Part shown: in pieces, positions 1 to 5,843 of the stretch | Layout: every line of letters begins with the position of its first letter | How positions within the stretch are numbered: position 1 is the first letter of the stretch | DNA from: Enterobacteriaceae bacterium | GTDB lineage: Bacteria > Pseudomonadota > Gammaproteobacteria > Enterobacterales > Enterobacteriaceae | Assembly: GCA_022712475.1 (NCBI GenBank) | Contig: JALAGK010000133.1 | Coordinates: forward strand, 1-6,018 | Direction of reading: 5' to 3' | DNA length: 6,018 bases | Made by a program: the position numbers and the translations under genes | Notes under the pieces: model-generated | Seen by the model: only the letters and a program-made list of their open reading frames with translations | What the model was told of the DNA's origin: nothing | Databases searched by the model: none

Positions 1-905
1 CGATCGTCATAGGATAGCACGGCGTTCACAATGACGAATGCACCGTTGGTTTTTTCCGTAACCACGCTACCACCGGCTGCGTTTTCTTCGTTTACCGCCA
101 GCGCGAACATATTCACCCAGTCAACCACGTTCATCGGGTCGTTTGACAGGCTGCCGGTTGAGACCAGCATACGGCGCAATGCCGCGGCGCGGCGTGGCAC
201 CCGCAACGGTCCCGGTAGCACGCCTTCGGTGTTCAGACCGCGATCGATACACGCGCGCATGGTCTGCCAGACACGTTCAAAATAAGCGGCAATATCCTCT
301 TTGCTGTGCAGCGCCAGTTCGTTTTTCATCACCATGCCGGAAAGCGACAACCCGGTGTCATGGCAGTGCGCCAGCATCTCGGTTGCGCTGTGGAACGGGT
401 AGGGCACATTAACTTCATCCAGCGCGGATTTGCCAAAGTGTTCTTCATCGACGATAAAGCCACCGCCGATGGAGTAATAGGTCTTGTTGTAGATATCACG
501 CTCGCCGGCATAAGCATGAATTTGCATACCGTTTTCGTGCAGCGGCAGGTTGTCGCTGTGAAAGCGCATGCCGTTATCCTGAGGGAAATCTACCTCACGG
601 CGACCATTTGCCAGCAGCAGGCGACCGCGTGTTTCAACATCGCGAATAAATGCCGGGATAGCGTCAATATCGACGTTGTCTGGCAGGTTACCCGCCAGAC
701 CCATGATAATGGCGATATCCGTATGGTGGCCTTTACCGGTCAGCGAGAGCGAACCATACACGTCGACCGCGACGCGATCGACGCTGTCCAGCAGCCCTTT
801 TTCGACCAGATCATCGACAAACTGCTTACCGGCTTTCATCGGCCCGACGGTATGGGAGCTTGAAGGCCCAATGCCGACTTTGAACATGTCGAAGGTGCTA
901 ATCAC
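1..905 (-). CDS. sdaA: L-serine dehydratase (L-serine deaminase I), N-terminal 301 residues, cut by window edge
   Basis: Iron-sulfur L-serine ammonia-lyase that converts L-serine to pyruvate and ammonia in the cytoplasm. The reading frame starts at GTG (905-903) with MISTFDMFKVGIGPSSSHT, nearly the E. coli SdaA start, which as I recall also uses GTG. A good Shine-Dalgarno lies 7 bases upstream. The N-terminal SDH-beta domain has the GPSSSHT motif (residues 13-19) and the GKGHHTD and MRFHSDNLPLHENGMQIHAY blocks. The SDH-alpha domain follows from about residue 190, with NTEGVLPGPLRVPRRA and the NEENAAGG block. About 150 C-terminal residues of a usual ~454 lie outside the window, including the cysteines that bind the 4Fe-4S cluster in this family. 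Oddity: residues 284-300 read TEKTNGAFVIVNAVLSYDD where the family has TAPTNGACGIVPAVLAYYD (from memory), so conserved positions are changed next to the window end (see findings). Identity of the gene is certain; functionality of this copy is not. Confidence 0.96.
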   Translation of the reverse strand, partial: MISTFDMFKVGIGPSSSHTVGPMKAGKQFVDDLVEKGLLDSVDRVAVDVYGSLSLTGKGHHTDIAIIMGLAGNLPDNVDIDAIPAFIRDVETRGRLLLANGRREVDFPQDNGMRFHSDNLPLHENGMQIHAYAGERDIYNKTYYSIGGGFIVDEEHFGKSALDEVNVPYPFHSATEMLAHCHDTGLSLSGMVMKNELALHSKEDIAAYFERVWQTMRACIDRGLNTEGVLPGPLRVPRRAAALRRMLVSTGSLSNDPMNVVDWVNMFALAVNEENAAGGSVVTEKTNGAFVIVNAVLSYDD

Positions 906-912
906 GGTATTA

Positions 913-918
913 CTCCTG
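913..918 (-). promoter_or_regulatory. Ribosome binding site of sdaA
   Basis: The minus strand reads CAGGAG, then 7 bases (TAATACC), then GTG. This strong Shine-Dalgarno supports the GTG start over any internal ATG; the next methionine is at residue 7, inside the conserved N-terminus. Confidence 0.85.
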
Positions 919-923
919 CCAGG

Positions 924-937
924 GGCGCCACTGCGCC
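924..937 (-). repeat. Short GC-rich hairpin in the sdaA leader
   Basis: Perfect inverted repeat: GGCGC (924-928) and GCGCC (933-937) around a 4-base loop. In the sdaA transcript it would form a GC-only 5-bp stem ending about 5 bases upstream of the Shine-Dalgarno. It has no T-run, so it is not a terminator. It could modulate translation or stabilise the mRNA 5' region, but a 5-bp stem may also be chance. Confidence 0.4.
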
Positions 938-969
938 GAAGGTCTACAATTGCGGCTAGTGTAAGGGCA

Positions 970-996
970 ACTGCGTACACGCAGTGAACTATTCAC
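970..996. repeat. Two overlapping palindromes upstream of sdaA (operator-like)
   Basis: ACTGCG (970-975) and CGCAGT (980-985) form a perfect 6-bp inverted repeat with a 4-base spacer. Overlapping its right end, GTGAA (984-988) and TTCAC (992-996) form a perfect 5-bp inverted repeat with a 3-base spacer. They lie 65-91 bases upstream of the sdaA start and just downstream of a possible -10 (TTTAAT on the minus strand, 1006-1001), so a bound protein could block sdaA initiation. E. coli sdaA is known to respond to Lrp; I cannot assign a regulator to these sites. The TGTGA half resembles a CRP half-site, but the spacing is not that of a CRP site. Confidence 0.4.
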
Positions 997-1000
997 ATGA

Positions 1001-1058
1001 ATTAAACTAATAGAAAGATTGAATTTTACTTATCCCACACAGAATGGCATCAGGACAA
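1001..1058 (-). promoter_or_regulatory. Candidate sdaA promoter region
   Basis: Two weak sigma-70 candidates on the minus strand. One pairs a -35 TTGTCC (1058-1053, 4 of 6) with a -10 GATAAG (1034-1029, 4 of 6) at an 18-base spacer, preceded by TGG as in extended -10 promoters. The other is a -10 TTTAAT (1006-1001, 5 of 6) without a clear -35; it would start transcription near 994, within the palindromes. The 192-base nudL-sdaA gap makes a separate sdaA promoter likely, but which element is used is a guess. Confidence 0.3.
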
Positions 1059-1097
1059 TGTTCTATATATGGGCGTATTCTCAGAAGGAAAGTATAG

Positions 1098-1676
1098 TCA
1101 GTATCGATAGCCGATTTGCAGAGCCAGCTCACGAATTATGCCGGCGGTCATGCCCCAAACGAAGTACTGCTGATACCACGACAGCCAGACCCGCCGCTCA
1201 CCGTCTAACCGCTTAATATCTAGCGGGTGGTAGCGACCCAGACGCAGCGCTTCCTGAAGCGGCATCTCAAACACCGATGCCACTTCATCTTCACAGGGGC
1301 GATAAACAATATCCGGTGGAATAATGCCCACAACAGGCGTGACGCGAAAGCCGCTGACGCTATCGACGGGTGGCAAAATCCCCACTACCTCCACACATTC
1401 AGGTGGGATGGCGACCTCTTCGTGGGCTTCGCGTAGGGCGGCGGCAATCAGCGAGGTATCGCTGCTGTCCATCGCCCCGCCCGGAAACGCCACCTGGCCG
1501 GCGTGTTTGCGCAGACGTGCCGAACGCTGTGTCAGCAACAGCCCCGGCTGCGCGCGCCGCACAACCGGTATCAGCACCGCAGCCTGGCGCTGGTTGGCGG
1601 TAATCTTGCGCGGCTGCGGGCGCAGTAGCAGGAAGCGGGAGAGGAAACTGTCGAGCGTTAGCGGGTAATCCGTCAT
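1098..1676 (-). CDS. nudL: CoA-diphosphatase-type Nudix hydrolase NudL
   Basis: A 192-residue protein, the same length as E. coli NudL (YeaB), from ATG (1676-1674) to TGA. The family splits coenzyme A and related dinucleotide-like substrates into 3',5'-ADP and 4'-phosphopantetheine, using Mg or Mn. The UPF0035 signature of CoA-diphosphatase Nudix proteins is visible at residues 47-67: LLT, then R56, G60 and FPGG (64-67). The Nudix box follows directly, with G67, D73 in place of the usual first Glu, R82-E83 and E86-E87. The extra residue and the Asp are typical of this subfamily rather than damage. The C-terminus ([13 protein letters not shown]) matches E. coli. The start lies 3 bases after the pabB stop with only a weak Shine-Dalgarno, so translation is probably coupled to pabB. 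Family assignment is firm; the physiological substrate rests on family knowledge. Confidence 0.96.
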   Translation of the reverse strand: MTDYPLTLDSFLSRFLLLRPQPRKITANQRQAAVLIPVVRRAQPGLLLTQRSARLRKHAGQVAFPGGAMDSSDTSLIAAALREAHEEVAIPPECVEVVGILPPVDSVSGFRVTPVVGIIPPDIVYRPCEDEVASVFEMPLQEALRLGRYHPLDIKRLDGERRVWLSWYQQYFVWGMTAGIIRELALQIGYRY

Positions 1677-1679
1677 ATC

Positions 1680-3059
1680 TTATCGTTCGGTCAGGCGCAG
1701 GATGCGGTTAACTTTAGCAAATGTCTCCTGATATTCCGCTTCTTCAATGCTGTCGGCAACAATCCCGCCGCCAGCGGAGCAATAAAGTTGTCCGTCACAG
1801 GCGCTAAGCGTACGGATAGTAATGCTGGTATCCATGCGCCCACAGGCGCTGATGTAGCCAATACTGCCACACCAGGCGTTGCGCCGCTGCGGCTCCAGCT
1901 CTTCGATAATTTCCATTGCCCGCACTTTGGGGGCGCCCGTGATAGAGCCACCGGGAAAGGCGGCGCGCAACAGATCCGTCGCATTGAGATCGTCACGCAG
2001 CCGTGCAGTAATGGTACTGACCAGGTGATGAACAGCGGGAAACGGCTCCACGACAAAAAGCTCCGGTACGCGCACGCTGCCAGGCTGTGCCACACGCCCC
2101 ACGTCATTGCGCAGTAAATCCACAATCATCAGGTTCTCTGCCCGGTCCTTGGGCGACGTGGCCAGCCGCTGCGCCTGTTGTGCGTCGGCTTCGGGGTCAG
2201 CCAGACGCGGGAGCGTGCCTTTAATGGGGCGAGTTTGTATCTCGCCGTGCGCAAGGCGAATAAAGCGCTCCGGCGACAAACTGAGAATGGCGCTACCGGG
2301 CAGGCGAAGAAATGCGCTGAATGGTGCTTTATTATCCGCATTTAATTTGGTGAATGCCTGCCACTCGTCGCCGTCATAGTGGGCGCAAAAACGCTGGGCC
2401 AGATTGACCTGATAACAGTCCCCACTGCGCAGGTAGTTTTGTATCTGGCGAAACTTTTCGCCGTACTGTGCGCGTGTCATATTGCTTTGCCAGGCACTGC
2501 GAAGGCGCAGCGGCGCGTGCGCAGGACGAGGAAGGGAAAGTAGCCAGTTAAGGCGCACCTGTGCATCCGTATGGCTTACCAGCGTCACGCACTGACGCTT
2601 ATGGTCAACAATCAGCGCCCAGTCGTAAATTCCCACCGCCATATCCGGTACCGCTATATCGGCCTCGGCCGTTGTGGGCAGCGTTTCAAAACTACGTCCG
2701 AGGTCATAGCCAAAAAGACCGAGCGCACCGCCCTGAAAAGGCAAATCATCTGATTGCGAAACGGTAATATTTTGTTCAGCTATTATCTGTGCTAATCGTT
2801 TAAGTGGGCAATCTGTGTGGGTTAGCACGCGTCCATCGTCATATTCAACGTGTGTTATGCCTGTGAGTGTTTGTAATGTGACTTGCGGCTCGGCGGTAAG
2901 AATATCAAAGCGGCTGCTGGCATGTTCGGCATGGCCGGAGTGCAGCAGCATTGCCCACGGTAGATGACTGAGTGGGGCAAACCAGTGTTCGGCAGCGTCT
3001 TTGCGCCAGGGCAGGGCAACAGTGGAAATGGAAACAGGCACGGGACTGGTCAACGGCAT
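1680..3059 (-). CDS. pabB: Aminodeoxychorismate synthase component I
   Basis: With the glutaminase PabA, PabB converts chorismate and ammonia to 4-amino-4-deoxychorismate, the precursor of p-aminobenzoate and folate. Visible are the N-terminal block LSHLPWAMLLHSG, the LPFQGGALGLFGYDLG segment and the C-terminal chorismate-binding domain. Counting from the ATG (3059), PIKGT lies at 278-282; its Lys280 matches E. coli Lys274, which forms a covalent intermediate and distinguishes PabB from TrpE and EntC. DRAENLMIVDLLRND (306-320) and GGSITGAPKVRAMEI (370-384) carry the metal and chorismate-binding residues. A GTG directly before the ATG (3062-3060) is an alternative start; I chose ATG because GAAG (3070-3067) sits 7 bases upstream. 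At 459 residues the protein is about six longer than E. coli PabB, all at the N-terminus. It heads a tight pair with nudL (TAA-GAT-ATG). Confidence 0.97.
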   Translation of the reverse strand: MPLTSPVPVSISTVALPWRKDAAEHWFAPLSHLPWAMLLHSGHAEHASSRFDILTAEPQVTLQTLTGITHVEYDDGRVLTHTDCPLKRLAQIIAEQNITVSQSDDLPFQGGALGLFGYDLGRSFETLPTTAEADIAVPDMAVGIYDWALIVDHKRQCVTLVSHTDAQVRLNWLLSLPRPAHAPLRLRSAWQSNMTRAQYGEKFRQIQNYLRSGDCYQVNLAQRFCAHYDGDEWQAFTKLNADNKAPFSAFLRLPGSAILSLSPERFIRLAHGEIQTRPIKGTLPRLADPEADAQQAQRLATSPKDRAENLMIVDLLRNDVGRVAQPGSVRVPELFVVEPFPAVHHLVSTITARLRDDLNATDLLRAAFPGGSITGAPKVRAMEIIEELEPQRRNAWCGSIGYISACGRMDTSITIRTLSACDGQLYCSAGGGIVADSIEEAEYQETFAKVNRILRLTER

Positions 3060-3090
3060 CACATCACTTCATCACAACAGAAAGCGCTAA

Positions 3091-3120
3091 GGATGCCATA
3101 ACTACGCACGTCTGGCATCC
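3091..3120. repeat. 8-bp inverted repeat in the divergent pabB/yoaH gap
   Basis: GGATGCCA (3091-3098) and TGGCATCC (3113-3120) are perfect inverted arms with a 14-base spacer. The arm centres are 22 bp apart, about two helical turns, as expected for a dimeric regulator on one face of DNA. The right arm overlaps the possible -35 of yoaH and the left arm is 32 bases from the pabB start, so one factor could affect both genes. It could also form a hairpin in the pabB leader RNA. I recognise no known operator consensus. Confidence 0.5.
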
Positions 3121-3141
3121 GTCGTGAGCGCGTGAAATAAT
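3112..3141 (+). promoter_or_regulatory. Candidate yoaH promoter
   Basis: A -10 AATAAT (3136-3141, 5 of 6) is preceded by TGA (3133-3135), which fits an extended -10. The -35 candidate CTGGCA (3112-3117, 4 of 6) sits 18 bases upstream and lies inside the right arm of the inverted repeat. Transcription would begin near 3148, giving a leader of about 22 bases. Confidence 0.45.
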
Positions 3142-3169
3142 GAGTCCCGGAAAATTTCAGGAGTCGACC

Positions 3170-3352
3170 ATGTTCGCAGGCCTTCCTTCTTTATCTCATG
3201 AGCAGCAGCAAAAAGCAGTAGAGCGCATTCAGGAACTAATGTCACAGGGCGTTAGCAGCGGTGCCGCTATAGCACAGGTGGCGCAGGAAATTCGCGAAAC
3301 CCACAGTGGCGACAGAATTGTGGCGCGTTTTGAGGACGACGAGCAGGAATAA
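3170..3352 (+). CDS. yoaH: UPF0181 family small protein YoaH
   Basis: A 60-residue protein starting [20 protein letters not shown], very close to E. coli YoaH (59 residues). The frame is open further upstream (ATG at 3140), but the start at 3170 is preferred: AGGAG (3159-3163) lies 6 bases upstream and the homologue begins at this methionine. The sequence is predicted helical (residues 10-43), rich in Gln and Glu, with an acidic tail (FEDDEQE). There is no signal peptide or membrane segment. The function of UPF0181 is unknown and nothing here reveals it. The gene is divergent from pabB and convergent with yoaB, so it is probably transcribed alone and ends at the hairpin 2 bases after its stop. 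Confidence 0.93.
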
Positions 3353-3353
3353 A

Positions 3354-3379
3354 TTCACCTCTTCGCAAGAAGAGGTGAA
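3354..3379. terminator. Hairpin between convergent yoaH and yoaB, probably a bidirectional terminator
   Basis: TTCACCTCTTC (3354-3364) and GAAGAGGTGAA (3369-3379) form a perfect 11-bp stem around a GCAA tetraloop of the stable GNRA type on the plus strand. Reading the minus strand, from yoaB, the stem is followed by TTTATT, a moderate U-tract. Reading plus, from yoaH, it is followed by GCATCAT with no T-run, so termination of yoaH would be weaker, or the hairpin may mainly protect the mRNA 3' end. It fills most of the 33-base gap between the two stop codons. Confidence 0.75.
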
Positions 3380-3385
3380 GCATCA

Positions 3386-3733
3386 TCAGTCTACTGCGGC
3401 GATGATTTTGATTTCGACCTTAAACGCCGCTTTCATTAGCGTGGCCTGTACGGTGCAGCGTACAGGAGCGTGACCCGCAACGACCCAGGCATCCCAGGCG
3501 CGGTTCATTTCAGCGAAATCCGCTTTATCAGCGAGAAAAATCGTCGCATCGAGGATGCGGGTTTTATCGCTGCCTTGTTCAGCCAGCATCTCATCAATCT
3601 GTTGCAGCGTATTTTGCGTCTGCTCGAATGCATCCGCCTCAAGGTTCTCCGGCACGCCAGTGTAATACAGCGTGTGGTTATGAATGACCGCGTCTGACCA
3701 GCGGGCTTCCGGCTTAATACGCACAATAGACAT
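3386..3733 (-). CDS. yoaB: RidA/YER057c/UK114 family protein YoaB
   Basis: A 115-residue protein starting MSIVRIKPEARWSDAVIHN, clearly the orthologue of E. coli YoaB (114 residues). The frame extends 16 codons upstream, but ATG 3733 is the likely start because AAAGGAA (3747-3741) precedes it by 7 bases and the homologue begins there. RidA proteins are small trimers; RidA itself hydrolyses reactive enamine/imine intermediates released by PLP enzymes. The family-defining Arg in APVRCTVQ (Arg92) and the Glu in KVEIKI (Glu107) are present, so a deaminase-like active site is plausible. Position 98 is Thr where the family signature usually has a small or basic residue (Gly in E. coli YoaB); this is probably tolerated. 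The substrate of the YoaB subgroup is not established. It is divergent from yoaA. Confidence 0.94.
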   Translation of the reverse strand: MSIVRIKPEARWSDAVIHNHTLYYTGVPENLEADAFEQTQNTLQQIDEMLAEQGSDKTRILDATIFLADKADFAEMNRAWDAWVVAGHAPVRCTVQATLMKAAFKVEIKIIAAVD

Positions 3734-3828
3734 AACGTTGTTCCTTTCGTAGCGTGAAGATAAAGATGTTAAGCCTGCCATAATCAGCCAGGCGCGTCAC
3801 CTCTTCGCTGGCGTTAGCCCCACGGCCC

Positions 3829-3837
3829 TGACATAAT
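3829..3837 (+). promoter_or_regulatory. Candidate extended -10 promoter of yoaA
   Basis: TGACATAAT (3829-3837) fits an extended -10 (TGN then CATAAT, 5 of 6). No good -35 is seen 16-18 bases upstream. Initiation near 3844 would give a leader of about 20 bases. I looked for a LexA box (CTG-N10-CAG) across 3734-3863 and found none with the right spacing. Confidence 0.4.
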
Positions 3838-3863
3838 TACTGGGAATTTTTCCAGGGGGTAGC

Positions 3864-5774
3864 GTGACGGACGATTTTGCAGCAGATGGCCAGTTGGCGC
3901 GAGCCATTCCCGGCTTCAAACCGCGTGAGCCACAGCGCCAGATGGCGCAGGCGGTGACAAAGGCCATTGAGACCAGCACTCAGCTGGTTGTTGAGGCCGG
4001 GACCGGCACCGGTAAAACTTACGCTTATCTGGCTCCGGCGCTACGCTCGGGTAAAAAAGTTATCATCTCTACCGGCTCAAAGGCGCTTCAGGATCAACTT
4101 TACAGTCGTGACCTCCCAACGGTACGCAAGGCGCTGGAGTACACCGGGCGACTGGCGCTACTGAAAGGACGTTCTAACTATCTTTGTCTTGAGCGTCTTG
4201 AACAACAGGCGCTGGCGGGCGGTGATCTGCCGGTGCAACTGTTAAGCGAAGTGGTGCGTTTGCGTAGCTGGTCGTCAGAAACGGTCGATGGCGATATCAG
4301 TACTTGTCTGGATGTGGCAGAAGACTCGGCGGTGTGGCCGTTGGTGACCAGCACTAACGACAACTGCCTTGGCGCTGACTGCCCGTTGTATAAAGAGTGC
4401 TTTGTGGTTAAAGCGCGTAAAAAAGCGATGGATGCTGATATCGTGGTGGTAAACCACCATCTTTATCTGGCGGACATGGTGGTCAAAGAGAGCGGTTTTG
4501 CCGAGCTTATCCCTGAAGTCGACGTCACTATATTCGACGAAGCCCATCAAATTCCCGATATTGCGAGCCAGTATTTCGGCCAGTCGCTCTCCAGCCGCCA
4601 GTTACTGGATCTGGCGAAAGATTTCACCATTGCCTATCGTACCGAAGTCAAAGATACCCAACAGCTACAAAAGTGTGCCGATCGGCTGGCACAGAGTGCG
4701 CAGGATTTCCGGTTACAGTTAGGTGAGCCGGGCTATCGCGGAAACCTGCGCGACCTGCTGGCTGATGCCGGCATTCAGCGTGCGTTGCTGTTGCTCGATG
4801 ATGCGCTGGAGCTGTGCTATGACGTGGCAAAGTTGTCGCTGGGCCGCTCGGCAATACTCGATGCGGCGTTTGAGCGCGCCACGCTATATCGCGCCCGTCT
4901 TAAGCGCCTGAAAGAAACCAGCCAGCCGGGTTACAGCTACTGGTACGAATGCACCTCACGCCACTTTACTCTGGCGCTAACGCCGCTAACGGTGGCAGAG
5001 AAATTCCGTGAAGTGATGGAGCAGCGTAAGGGGGGCTGGGTGTTTACCTCAGCAACGCTGTCGGTTAACGACCAACTTAGCCACTTCACTGACAGACTCG
5101 GTATTAATGATGCCGAATCACTGCTGCTGCCTAGCCCATTTGATTATGAACGACAGGCACTCTTGTGCGTGCCGCGTGCGCTGCCGATGGCGCGCCAGCC
5201 GGGTGCAGCACGGCGTCTGGCGCAAATGCTTCGCCCGATGATTGAAGCGAACAATGGCCGCTGCTTTATGCTGTGCACGTCACACGCCATGATGCGCGAG
5301 CTGGCTGGAGAGTTTCGCGCCACCATGACCTTACCCGTACTGCTACAGGGTGAAACCAGTAAGGGGCAGCTGCTAGCACAGTTTGTTGAGGCCGGAAACG
5401 CACTGCTGGTCGCTACCAGCAGCTTCTGGGAAGGGGTTGACGTGCGTGGTGATGCACTGTCGTTGGTGATTATCGACAAACTGCCGTTTACCTCGCCTGA
5501 CGATCCGCTGTTGAAAGCGCGTATGGAAGACGCCCGTTTGCGCGGAGTTGATCCCTTCAACGATGTCCAGTTACCCGAAGCGGTTATTGCACTTAAACAG
5601 GGCGTTGGACGTCTTATACGTGATATCGACGATCGCGGGGTGCTGGTGATTTGCGATGAGCGTCTGGTCTCGCGTCCTTACGGCGAGGTATTCCTCAACA
5701 GCCTGCCGCCATCGCCGCGTACGCGGGATATAAATCGCGCGGTTGCCTTCCTGACGACGCCGTCTGAACAGTAA
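3864..5774 (+). CDS. yoaA: XPD/DinG-type ATP-dependent iron-sulfur DNA helicase YoaA
   Basis: A 636-residue superfamily 2 helicase, the same length as E. coli YoaA by my recollection. It starts at GTG (3864) after AGGGGG (3854-3859), giving MTDDFAADGQLARAIPGFKPREPQ as in E. coli. Motifs in order: Q-like PREPQRQM (20-27), Walker A EAGTGTGKT (44-52, Lys51), four cysteines for a 4Fe-4S cluster (Cys108, Cys168, Cys173, Cys179), Walker B DEAH (225-228), TSAT motif III (395-398), the FWEGVDVRGD block (521-530) and motif VI QGVGRLIR (579-586). All catalytic and cluster residues are intact. E. coli YoaA unwinds DNA 5' to 3', binds the polymerase III clamp-loader subunit HolC (chi), and helps cells tolerate replication-blocking damage such as that from azidothymidine. 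It is divergent from yoaB and upstream of tsaB. Confidence 0.97.
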   Translation: MTDDFAADGQLARAIPGFKPREPQRQMAQAVTKAIETSTQLVVEAGTGTGKTYAYLAPALRSGKKVIISTGSKALQDQLYSRDLPTVRKALEYTGRLALLKGRSNYLCLERLEQQALAGGDLPVQLLSEVVRLRSWSSETVDGDISTCLDVAEDSAVWPLVTSTNDNCLGADCPLYKECFVVKARKKAMDADIVVVNHHLYLADMVVKESGFAELIPEVDVTIFDEAHQIPDIASQYFGQSLSSRQLLDLAKDFTIAYRTEVKDTQQLQKCADRLAQSAQDFRLQLGEPGYRGNLRDLLADAGIQRALLLLDDALELCYDVAKLSLGRSAILDAAFERATLYRARLKRLKETSQPGYSYWYECTSRHFTLALTPLTVAEKFREVMEQRKGGWVFTSATLSVNDQLSHFTDRLGINDAESLLLPSPFDYERQALLCVPRALPMARQPGAARRLAQMLRPMIEANNGRCFMLCTSHAMMRELAGEFRATMTLPVLLQGETSKGQLLAQFVEAGNALLVATSSFWEGVDVRGDALSLVIIDKLPFTSPDDPLLKARMEDARLRGVDPFNDVQLPEAVIALKQGVGRLIRDIDDRGVLVICDERLVSRPYGEVFLNSLPPSPRTRDINRAVAFLTTPSEQ

Positions 5775-5777
5775 AGT

Positions 5778-5811
5778 GCATCATACTGTGGTATGATGCG
5801 CGCCGTTTTTT
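5778..5811 (+). terminator. Hairpin with downstream T-run after yoaA
   Basis: GCATCATAC (5778-5786) and GTATGATGC (5791-5799) form a perfect 9-bp stem with a TGTG loop, starting 3 bases after the yoaA stop. Six Ts follow at 5806-5811, but GCGCCG separates them from the stem, so a classical intrinsic terminator is doubtful. The right arm also contains the candidate tsaB -10, so the symmetry may serve regulation rather than, or as well as, termination. Confidence 0.45.
5789..5797 (+). promoter_or_regulatory. Candidate extended -10 promoter of tsaB
   Basis: TGGTATGAT (5789-5797) matches an extended -10: TGN followed by TATGAT (5 of 6). No convincing -35 exists 17 bases upstream (CAGTAA). Initiation near 5804 would give a leader of about 40 bases beginning near the T-run. 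The element lies in the right arm of the hairpin. Confidence 0.5.
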
Positions 5812-5843
5812 CTCCCTGCACTGTCACCGAGGTTGACTGAGCC

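Noticed and set aside
306..863. 185-codon open frame on the plus strand
   Set aside because: It lies entirely antisense to sdaA, whose minus-strand protein is conserved throughout; the plus-strand translation resembles no family I know and has no convincing Shine-Dalgarno.
983..999. CRP site (TGTGA...TCACT) upstream of sdaA
   Set aside because: The halves are separated by 5 rather than 6 bases and the second half is imperfect, so I kept it only as an unnamed palindrome.
1227..1668. Several plus-strand open frames of 69-114 codons
   Set aside because: They are antisense shadows of nudL, with Arg/Ala/Pro-rich compositions typical of out-of-frame GC-rich genes.
3775..3793. Possible LexA-like box (CTG...CAG) upstream of yoaA
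   Set aside because: The CTG and CAG spacings available are 7 or 11 bases, not the 10 of a LexA site, and the A/T-rich core is missing.
3840..3855. Hairpin overlapping the yoaA Shine-Dalgarno
   Set aside because: The stem is six pairs with one G-U and a 4-base loop, and the likely transcription start near 3844 would cut off its left arm.
5144..5560. 138-codon minus-strand open frame within yoaA
   Set aside because: It is the antisense of the conserved YoaA helicase C-terminal domain; its Ser-rich translation is the usual by-product of such frames.
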